From Neurospora tetraspora (taxonomy: Eukaryota > Ascomycota > Sordariomycetes > Sordariales > Sordariaceae): DNA of 64,000 nucleotides. The position numbers were made by a program, and so were the translations under genes. Positions 54,100 through 61,744 of the stretch are shown piece by piece; position 1 is the first letter of the stretch, and every line of letters starts with the position of its first letter. The notes below the pieces were generated by a model. It saw only the letters and a program-made list of their open reading frames with translations. It ran no database searches and was not told the origin of the DNA. Location: NCBI RefSeq assembly GCF_033439725.1, contig NW_026944386.1, positions 2,294,001 through 2,358,000 on the forward strand. The letters are read 5' to 3'.

Positions 54100-56256
54100 C
54101 TAAGCCCCTTTCTCCCTGACCCGGCGCCAAACGTACGGGTTTGCGTCCCCTCTTCGTTCCCGTAGCGTCTTATCCCTCGCAAAATTCCATTCAAACCCCT
54201 CCCACTCTACACCACCCGCCTTCGCCCTCTTGAACACCACCACAAAATCCTCCACCTTCAATCTGTTTGTCCCTCCAACTCCGGTCGGTATCAGCTCCGC
54301 CATGGGTTGGGCGAATGTCATTGTCTTTTCTGACCCTGTTTGTTCTGATGGGTTCTTGTCTTCGCGCAGCTCGCGGAGTAAGTACCCGTATCCGGTACCG
54401 TAGAAACGCAAGATCAGACCCCTTTGCTCAGCGGTTATAGTGATGAAGACGTCGTTTGTGAGTTCGTACCTCCCCTCTAAGCCCGCTGTATCTCTTCTGT
54501 TTGAAGCTGGGTCCAGGTCACGAAACCGTGATGCAAGTGAGTTTTCGTACCTCGCCAGGTCATATAGATAGTCAATTTGTATCGCCCTGGCCATCTTTTC
54601 CGTGTCTTCACAGGCCCTCTTCACAGCGGCAACAACAGATCCCGTGTCATGATGGGCATCTGACTCAGCGAGATAAAGACACTCAGCCAACAACATCCCG
54701 CTCAGGTTCGCAGCGTCGAGTAAGAACCCTCGCGTATTGCAGAGCACAACTACAGCTGTTTCGTGGTCGGGAAGTAGCCAGCAGAAAGACGTGGCGCCGA
54801 CCATATTGCCGCCGTGGTATAAGGCGAGGTGTTTCTTGCTCTCGCTTGGGTCGGTGAGCGGGGGTTTTTCGGTTTCGGCGTTGATGACGAAGAAGGAGTA
54901 ATCCAAATCATCGCCGTGGATCTTGCTCTGGATAGCACTCTCTAATCGTCTGGCGTTGTCACCGTCTGCGCCTGGCCATCGTGGTCTGGGTGAGGCGTTC
55001 CGCTCTTCGGGGGTCATTGGCACGGTGACGGTATTCCAACCGCCGGTATAAGTGCATGTGCTGTTGAGTGGATCAGGGGAGAGTCTTCTCTCTATATGAC
55101 CGAAGAGATAGTTCATGCCGCGCTCGGGAGGCGTATTGAGGTGGTCCGGATAGGGAAGCAGGTTGCTATCCCGCTCCTCTCGTCTTTGGTTGTAGACATC
55201 CATAATCTTGCTGTAGAACTTGAGAAGGTCGGAGGTGGTGGACGTGATACCTGCTGCCGCGGCGAGTGGTGACGGCCCTGCATGACCGGCACTTGAAGCT
55301 TGGGATGGGGGAATCTCGACGGACTGTGGAATGTGGCCGTAGTGTCTGTCGAAGCATTTTGCGACCTTCGTCCTGGAGATTACCCCGTCTGAATCTGTAC
55401 ATTGCTGGAGATCAAACAGGACACCCGTCACTTGAACCGAATGCGACTTGGCAAAGGTCTTCGACATGTCATTTCTTTCAGCCTCTGTCAACCCGATAAA
55501 GGTGTTTTGCATCCCAAGTGGTTCAAAAACCTTTTTGCGAACAAATTCCGCCCAAGAATTCCCGGTCTTTCTCTCGATGATCGTAGCTAACAAGGCAAAA
55601 CACTCGTTAGAGTAATTCCGCTTGCAGACAAAGGCCTTCTCAGACGTATAGGTATCGTTGGCTGGGAGATGCTGGAGTAGTGATATGACGGGACCTATTG
55701 TCTGCCATGGTATATCGCCATCGGGGCTCTCCCAAAGATTCGTCAGCCATTGGAATGAGGAGCGGAGGTCCAATAGGTCGGCAATAGTAAGCTCCTGATT
55801 GGTGTATACCTTTAGTATACCGGGACTGCCTTTGAGTTCCGGCAGGACTGTTGAGACTGGGGTATCGAACTTGAGCTGGTACTTCGGAAAGTCATCCATC
55901 AGAATGCCCATTGCCGTAGAAATGATTGGCTTCGACATAGATGAGATAAGGTAGACAGTTTCCTGGTCCGGAAGCGCAGGTACTCCTAGACCCTTGGCCC
56001 CCACATTGAGGAAGTCTTGTTGTCCATGGCGCAGGACTCCTATTGAAGCACCCACACTCCCGGAATCTCGAAACAGCTTCTCGAAGGTTGGTTTAGTAAG
56101 GGTCAGGATCTCCTCCACCGACAATACGCTACAAAGGAACGAGGGCTGCTTGGAAAGAGTAGTCAAATAGTTAGTATCATCGATGAAAGTACTTGTCGTT
56201 AGTATTATGGGTGAAAAACAAAAAAGGATGAAGCTCACCTGAATGCGGTCGCACAT
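54100..56256 (-). CDS. class-C beta-lactamase-fold serine hydrolase
   Basis: The frame is continuous for 718 codons from 56256, but bases 56238-56146 look like a 93-nt in-frame intron (GTGAGC donor, ACTAAC branch, AAGCAG acceptor). Spliced, the protein is 687 aa: MCDRIQ joined to PSFLCSVLSVEEIL. Catalytic SxxK is in ISSMSKP (about Ser75 and Lys78), the Tyr motif is YSN in KRNYSNECFALLATIIERK, and the third motif is HGG in ALYHGGNMVGATSF. The C-terminal 200 residues form a beta-rich lipocalin-like extension (GLEGRYELTNDVFITITAEQ), as in other fungal penicillin-binding-type hydrolases. No secretion signal remains after splicing, although the unspliced reading shows a hydrophobic start (VSFILFCFSPIILTTS). 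The substrate is unknown. Such enzymes include esterases and secondary-metabolite hydrolases. Confidence 0.85.
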   Translation of the reverse strand: MCDRIQVSFILFCFSPIILTTSTFIDDTNYLTTLSKQPSFLCSVLSVEEILTLTKPTFEKLFRDSGSVGASIGVLRHGQQDFLNVGAKGLGVPALPDQETVYLISSMSKPIISTAMGILMDDFPKYQLKFDTPVSTVLPELKGSPGILKVYTNQELTIADLLDLRSSFQWLTNLWESPDGDIPWQTIGPVISLLQHLPANDTYTSEKAFVCKRNYSNECFALLATIIERKTGNSWAEFVRKKVFEPLGMQNTFIGLTEAERNDMSKTFAKSHSVQVTGVLFDLQQCTDSDGVISRTKVAKCFDRHYGHIPQSVEIPPSQASSAGHAGPSPLAAAAGITSTTSDLLKFYSKIMDVYNQRREERDSNLLPYPDHLNTPPERGMNYLFGHIERRLSPDPLNSTCTYTGGWNTVTVPMTPEERNASPRPRWPGADGDNARRLESAIQSKIHGDDLDYSFFVINAETEKPPLTDPSESKKHLALYHGGNMVGATSFCWLLPDHETAVVVLCNTRGFLLDAANLSGMLLAECLYLAESDAHHDTGSVVAAVKRACEDTEKMARAIQIDYLYDLARYENSLASRFRDLDPASNRRDTAGLEGRYELTNDVFITITAEQRGLILRFYGTGYGYLLRELREDKNPSEQTGSEKTMTFAQPMAELIPTGVGGTNRLKVEDFVVVFKRAKAGGVEWEGFEWNFARDKTLRERRGDANPYVWRRVREKGA

Positions 56257-56716
56257 GATCGGTGTAGGTATTAGAACCCCGTTTGGAAAGGTTGATAGGG
56301 GGAAGAAAGATTGGTCTTGGAGTGAAACTCTTGGTCATTGGTCTCTTGGAAACTCAAACGGTTCCTGAGACGGGGCGGATCAACTAGTTAATAGAGTTGA
56401 TATAAGGTTTATATAACTGAAACTGTAAGGACGAATGATGGAAAATAAAGCGGGAAGGGAAGGATACCGGTTCTTATATTTGGCGGTTTCTGTTATATCC
56501 ACAATCTACAAATAGTTGCCGCTTGTTCTCATTCAACTGGGGTATATCTAAACGCGGGAACTACACTCAATATACTCTACCTTACCTTCCGAGTGAAAAC
56601 GTACCTTGCACATCCCGAGTGGCAACATCAGAACAACCTCAACACAAACATCACCAAGACATCACCGTTCCTCCATATACCATCAAGATGTGCCACGGAC
56701 ATCCCGCCGGACACTC
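56257..56716. promoter_or_regulatory. divergent promoter region
   Basis: 460 bases between the starts of the hydrolase (minus) and the Cys-rich gene (plus). AT-rich around 56380-56470. Nothing specific is assigned. Confidence 0.45.
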
Positions 56717-57079
56717 ATGCGGCCCATGGCCAAAGAACAGCCCTCAAACGCCGGTTGTCCCTTGCAGAACTGTGACTTCAAGAACACCAACGGCAACTGG
56801 ACATGCTGCCAATGCGGCTCCCCAAATACAACCGGGTGGTGTGGCGGCATGCTGCCGAGCCCGCGATGGGAGAGAAATGCCCTTACCAACAAGTGGCAGT
56901 ACATCCAGACCTGCAATCACATGTGCTGCAGGAACTGTCCCAGAGAGGGTATGTGGTGGACCCTCCTCCAGTGACCTGAGACCTCGGACTTCGGTAGCAA
57001 TAAGCTAACAGATAACCCAGCACCTGCTCCCGGCTCTGCTCCCGAAAGCTCCAGGAAGAAGAGAAAAGATTCCAGATGA
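56717..57079 (+). CDS. small Cys-rich, probably zinc-binding protein
   Basis: Exons 56717-56948 and 57021-57079 (GTATGT donor, GCTAAC branch, CCAG acceptor) give 96 aa. The sequence shows CPLQNC, NWTCCQCG, WCGG and CNHMCCRNC within residues 14-75, a spacing typical of small fungal zinc-binding domains and reminiscent of W-x-C-x-x-C ribbons. The spliced tail is basic (SSRKKRKDSR), a possible nuclear signal. The frame is open further upstream to an ATG at 56606, so the start is not certain. The stop overlaps the ATG of the next ORF (ATGA at 57076). No function is known; I do not recognise a named family. Confidence 0.5.
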
Positions 57080-57387
57080 CGGATGGCAAGGAAATCCAAG
57101 GAGAGACACAGTCGGCACCAGGTGATGGACGCGATTTTGGTAAGGTAGGAACATGCGTCCCCGAATAAGCAGTTGAAAGTCCATGACAGTCACACCCGTC
57201 TAACACTGATTTCCTCTAGATCCTGAACAGGGCAATGAACAGGGCATCTGGACGCCTCATAGCGCTTCTCCAGGAGGAGCTGGAGAGGTTAAGCAGCGAG
57301 AACGAACTCATCGAGGATATCGAAGAGACGGATGAGGCACTATCGAACCTCAATCTCGACAATAGGAAGTCCGGGTGCCGTCTCTGA
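57076..57387 (+). CDS. small coiled-coil protein or 3' exons of a larger gene
   Basis: Exons 57076-57144 and 57220-57387 would encode 78 aa (MTDGKEIQGETQS ... DNRKSGCRL). The donor GTAGGA at 57145 is weak; the stronger GTAAGG five bases earlier gives another frame that ends early. Exon 2 (ILNRAMNRASGRLIALLQEE, then LERLSSENELIEDIEETDEA) is an amphipathic acidic helix much like the last exon of the gene at 47507-48180, which supports the chosen frame. It may be part of one transcript with the Cys-rich gene, whose stop it overlaps. Confidence 0.4.
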
Positions 57388-57927
57388 GGATGTCAAAACG
57401 ACGTTTTCTGAAGATGTCTGGTAGTACTCAGAATCAGTTTCTTGCATGGAAATAGAGAAAGCAAGACGTATATTCTATATGTACCTAAGTATCAAATACT
57501 TCGCCCGTGGGCATCAGACGTCAAAACCCGGCCTTCGATCGGCTGCGTGTCACTTGCATAACAGACTTGCCAGTCGCTCTGCGTGATTTGCTCAGCTCGC
57601 CGGTCCCGCTGGCCGCCTTGCCTGCAGGTGCTCCCTAGATCTACTAGACCGTAAAAACCCAGTTGAATAAGAAAAAGTGGTATAAGAGATAGAAAGAGGT
57701 AGGAAGAGATAGGAAGACATAGGAAGAGATAGGAAGACATAGGAAGAGATAGGAAGAGATAGGAAGAGGAAGGGAGGGGAGCCCTCGCTATGCAAGAGTC
57801 TTCTTGTGACAGCCCGCGGTACGGCCGGAGATGATCCCTCTAAAGGCCTAATAAGTTCTCTAAAAGGGTATGATCATCTCGCTCTCGTCGTTCCTCCGTC
57901 TTCGGAACTTGCAAGTATTGACAATAG
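57388..57927. other. intergenic with 10-bp tandem repeat
   Basis: No gene is supported. It contains the AGGAAGAGAT microsatellite and the region where the BTB gene should begin. In all three plus frames upstream of 57928 the sequence is interrupted. Confidence 0.5.
57691..57775. repeat. 10-bp tandem microsatellite (AGGAAGAGAT)n
   Basis: About eight decamer units, AGGAAGAGAT alternating with AGGAAGACAT, in perfect 10-base register from 57701. The opposite strand accidentally encodes Ser/Tyr/Leu-rich frames, which are not genes. Confidence 0.85.
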
Positions 57928-58318
57928 CCTCCGAATAGGCTCTACTCCAGCGGGGAGTACTCAGACCTCGTGATATCCTGCGGAGGAAGGGAATACCATG
58001 TGCATAGGGCCATCGTATGCACGCAGTCCGAGTTCTTCTCTGCAGCTTGCCGCGGAAGTTTCAAGGCTAGTGACAGTCCATATACTAGCAACGACACTAA
58101 ACTAACATTATATTTAGGAGGCACAAGAAGGAAAGATTGACCTCCCAGATGATGATCCTCGACTTGTCCATATAATGGTACATTATCTATACCACTTCGA
58201 CTATGACGTACGGCTACAACACGAGCGTAGTGGTTTTGATGGGTTAGAAATGGACGGATACGGAACCAACGTCAATGAACCCTACGCAACAAGGCAACCA
58301 CGGGCAGCCCACATCTAA
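57928..58318 (+). pseudogene. BTB/POZ-domain gene remnant
   Basis: Two exon-like pieces, 57928-58065 and 58118-58318. The first reads LYSSGEYSDLVISCGGREYH, then VHRAIVCTQSEFFSAACRGS and FK. The second reads EAQEGKIDLPDDDPRLVHIM, then VHYLYHFDYD. Together they give the hallmark fungal BTB fold (SDL..., Y.VHR..VC..S.FF..AC, IDLxDDDPxxVxxMxxYLYxxDY). The joining intron has a normal branch (CTAAC) and TTTAG acceptor but a GC donor (AAG|GCTAGT). Upstream of the first piece, TGA and TAG stops occur in frame and no start is seen. After FDYD the frame leaves homology and stops at 58316, lacking the usual C-terminal helices. It is probably a decayed gene, or a gene with an unseen first exon. Confidence 0.65.
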
Positions 58319-58461
58319 TAGAACCAATCCAAAAGTTACGGCGTAGAATGACTTGGCTGTTTGTATGGTACTCCAATCGGCATTTTGGTTGAACTGGGCA
58401 AATAGGGAGGAGCTGGAAACCGTACACGCAAATCACTATATAATTCTCTCTACTAATTACA

Positions 58462-60912
58462 CTAATTCGTAGAGCTATCTCTCCGTAATACCTTTGGATC
58501 CTCTCGAGCTTTCTCAAGAATCCCCCTCATCCGATCATACAATCCCTCGTCCTCTTTTTTCCACCTCCCACCGTTCGGAAATACTTCTCTCCGTAGTTTG
58601 TTGACCCAAGGTATCAACGGCCGGTAGTATGGCGTGAAGTTTTCTTCTGCCGATTCGATGAAATCTCCTTCATCATCAACTGTCGCCTTCTTCAACTTTG
58701 CCAACGTTACCGGGCTGGTATAATTCCACTGCTCAAACTCGTCAACAACCATGCTGTCGCTGTCGTTTGGCCCGTTGTAGTGGACGCAGATCCAGAACAG
58801 GACCCAAAAGAATGATTCGAGATCGTGCATGAAGGAATGTTGTTCGCCCAGAAGGACCCCAATTGCCATGAACGCCCTGGTGCCGGTCATGCCCTTTGCT
58901 CCGGAGGCACCTTCTCGTTCCTTTCTGACAGCAAGGTCTAGGTCGATTAAGAACGAAGGCCAGGAAGGGTTGTTGTCGTCCTCATTGATCATGAGGTTGT
59001 TGATGGAGATGTCTCTGTGAAGGAGGCCGGCCTTTCTCCATAGGGACTCGTGTCCGTCAATGCAGCCTTTCAACGCAGCAAGTAGGGCTGCTCGGGAGCT
59101 TGCCTTATAGATGGGTCGGCCATAGTCGCGAACAATGACTCGCCGACGTACCCGATTTGGCAGCGCATCACTGCTAGCCTGGGTCGTACAGGATCGCTTG
59201 CTGGAGGGTAAAGCGGCGTCGGTTTGGCTAGATGACCGTTTCTTGCCAGCCATGCTAGTACTGCGGCCTTTCCGCGAGGCACTGGCCGTAACCGTCCTGG
59301 TCGGCGGCGTCGAGCGTTCCGGCCTGTAGTTCTTCGCCGTACTAACATCCATTCCTCCCCGAACGTTGCTTCGGATATCGTCATCGGCTCCGCGCACCTG
59401 GACCGTCTCGTGGTGATAGTATCGAGCTACGTTCACTACCCCTTTATCGGTCGCGTCTCGCAGCAGCTCCCCTTCCTCGTCGCGCTCAGGGTACTGCCAG
59501 GAATCCTTGATGACTAGTGGCGTCTGCGGGTCTCCCTCGGGATGGGCCTTCCAGCAGGTCGTTGCCCGGCCGGATATACAACGTGCGCGTAGCATCACTT
59601 TATCAATGATGAGACGCTCTGTTGAGTCATTCCTCTTGATCTGGACGAACCGCTTGTCATCCTCCTTTATGATGGATGGATCGAACCCAAGCTCCTCCTC
59701 GCTCATCCAGAGAAACGCGAGGACCGTTGATACGAACTGTAAGCCCTCCCTGTTGATATCGAACTGTTTGGATGCGATGGCCCCGAGCCGATCAAACTCC
59801 CATATCCTCATGAATGATCCACAGATGGTAAATCCCAAGACGAAGCGTCGACTGTCCTGTGTGTCTTGAGCAGCGAACACTTCCCTCGCGTATTTCCCGA
59901 GATCGAGCCATGCGTTTGACGCTATATCGGCAGAAGGATTGCTCTTCAGCTCGCCCGGTACGAGGACATGCGACCAGCGCCATTGCGTATCCTTTCCAGC
60001 CTTTGAGTCATCCACGAAGCCGACATCCAATTTGCGTTCCGCTATCGAGCCGAGGATCCGTTTGTTGGGTTGTACCAGCAGCCTTCGTCGAGGCGTCGGT
60101 GTCTGATTCGGATTGTACTCTTCTGCAAACATTGCCAGTTTCTCGCTCAGTTCTGCAAACCAGTCCAGGACACGGTTCTGGTTCGCATCTGTCGGCCACC
60201 CGCACCAACCATTACGGAAGAGTGGTTCGCTGCCTTCCGTGCACTTGTTGAAGACGGCCTCTGATGCTGTCTTAAGACCCGCCACCCGACCGAAAAAGAT
60301 GTCATGGAAGTCAGGAAGGTCGACGTACATAGCGCCGAGCTCATCCTTGAGGACCATGTCCACATGCTTGCGATACTCGGAGGAGTTTGCGAAGCTGCTC
60401 GTGTTGATAGACCGCGGAGTTTGACGAAAGTAAGATGCTGTCGGTCGGGGAGGCGGGGTGGCTTCGGTAAGGGCACAGTAAACTTGGCGCCAGATCTCAT
60501 CGTCGGGCTTGTTGGTGAGGACTGCATTGAAAAGCGGTTCGAATTGGTCCGAGTGGAAGTTGTTCACGTCGTCGGAGTCGAGGGCGGGTAGGCGTCTCAA
60601 CAGATCGATTCGAAGGGTGCCACTGCCCGTATTCGAACGTAGAAGACGGGTAATAGGGAGGGTTTGGAGTGTGTCCAGAAGACTAAACGCAAGACCCCGC
60701 AAATCTAAACAGTGGTTAGATGGGCATCTCGGCAACGTGGGCCTGTCTCCCTCACCTTTGACACCTTGTGGGCCCAGCTGACTGAGCGCGTCTGGCGTAG
60801 GACAGGAGATGCCCCTGTCTTTACAGACTGATTCGAACGAAGCACGGAAGGCATCTAGGCCTGTGCCGATGGGATGTTCTCGGATGATCTCTGACTGAGG
60901 TCGATCCGTCAT
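58462..60912 (-). CDS. FunK1-type fungal protein kinase-like protein
   Basis: One open frame of 816 codons from MTDRPQSEIIREHPIGTG. Bases 60755-60705 form a likely 51-nt in-frame intron (GTGAGG donor, TCTAAC branch, GTTTAG acceptor), which would leave 799 aa. The N-terminal half matches the FunK1 lead-in (YADLPDF-like MYVDLPDFHDIFFG; WDWS-like TQWRWSHVLVPGELKS; FVLGFTICGSFMRIWEFDR). A Ser/Arg-rich insert (about 555-610) precedes the kinase core: LLHRDISINNLMIN (HRD-N), then FLIDLDLAV in place of DFG, TGTRAFMAIGVLLG, HDLESFFWVLFWICVHY. FunK1 proteins are a fungus-expanded kinase family, often near mobile or recognition genes. Activity is likely but substrates are unknown. Confidence 0.88.
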   Translation of the reverse strand: MTDRPQSEIIREHPIGTGLDAFRASFESVCKDRGISCPTPDALSQLGPQGVKGEGDRPTLPRCPSNHCLDLRGLAFSLLDTLQTLPITRLLRSNTGSGTLRIDLLRRLPALDSDDVNNFHSDQFEPLFNAVLTNKPDDEIWRQVYCALTEATPPPRPTASYFRQTPRSINTSSFANSSEYRKHVDMVLKDELGAMYVDLPDFHDIFFGRVAGLKTASEAVFNKCTEGSEPLFRNGWCGWPTDANQNRVLDWFAELSEKLAMFAEEYNPNQTPTPRRRLLVQPNKRILGSIAERKLDVGFVDDSKAGKDTQWRWSHVLVPGELKSNPSADIASNAWLDLGKYAREVFAAQDTQDSRRFVLGFTICGSFMRIWEFDRLGAIASKQFDINREGLQFVSTVLAFLWMSEEELGFDPSIIKEDDKRFVQIKRNDSTERLIIDKVMLRARCISGRATTCWKAHPEGDPQTPLVIKDSWQYPERDEEGELLRDATDKGVVNVARYYHHETVQVRGADDDIRSNVRGGMDVSTAKNYRPERSTPPTRTVTASASRKGRSTSMAGKKRSSSQTDAALPSSKRSCTTQASSDALPNRVRRRVIVRDYGRPIYKASSRAALLAALKGCIDGHESLWRKAGLLHRDISINNLMINEDDNNPSWPSFLIDLDLAVRKEREGASGAKGMTGTRAFMAIGVLLGEQHSFMHDLESFFWVLFWICVHYNGPNDSDSMVVDEFEQWNYTSPVTLAKLKKATVDDEGDFIESAEENFTPYYRPLIPWVNKLRREVFPNGGRWKKEDEGLYDRMRGILEKAREDPKVLRRDSSTN

Positions 60913-61744
60913 GGCGATGGTGATGATGTTCTTGAGACGCGGCTATGGAAGGGCTAGTCTTATCACGTGGTCAACTGTCAGATTGACGGACGGTTGAGAC
61001 TTTGGGAACAATAGGTTAGGAAAATGATTGATTGGCGGCTTGGTTGGAGAAAGTAAAATGGGATGATAACTGCATTCGCCAAAAGTAGTTTGAAGAGGAG
61101 AAGACAAGAATACAAGGGAGCCTTGCACGGAGTGTTCGAAGGCTCCATAACGCACGTGACTCAAAGAGTGGGTCACAAACGAAAGAGTGGATGGGGTGGC
61201 CAGGTGACGACCCAGATTCAGAGAAGAGTGGGGCCTACATACGGATGAACCTATGGGTGTGCGGATCACATTCCTATGTACCCTGGACGTCAGATTCGGA
61301 CCAGTAGACTTGAAGACAGCCAGCCACTTAAATTTCATAACAACTCCTCTAGAGACCGAGTGAGATTTTGGCTCTGTGTTGCCAACCGCCTGCTGAGTGC
61401 GATATGCAGGCTGCCGGCTTCGGATCTTTAGAGCTGTGGTTGGCTCGTCGAACGCCGCCCACTCTGCAGGCATCTTCCTGTTTCGCAGCCCTAACCAGCT
61501 TCCCCGTATGCAGCTCTGAGCCAATCAATAAGAGCTGCCCCACATCCTGGTGCCTGAATGGGACGGTCGGATCTACCCACTCAGCGGCGGCGTTTGATAT
61601 TACTGGTAGGAGCGACAGTTGCAGGTTTGTCAAGCCTTGTCGCTAAATTCTTTGCTCACTCTTTTCACGTCAACACCATCTCCGCATCTTCCCACTACAT
61701 ACAACCATCGTCCTTCTTCCGTTCTTAATTCCAGCCGTTTCAAA
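60913..61744. promoter_or_regulatory. divergent promoter between FunK1 and JmjC genes
   Basis: About 830 bases between divergent start codons. Several short frames, none supported. The last 100 bases before 61745 are C/T-rich, fitting a transcription start region. Confidence 0.5.

Noticed and set aside
57691-57775. A CRISPR-like short regular repeat
   Set aside because: Units are contiguous 10-mers without spacers, in a eukaryotic genome; it is a microsatellite.
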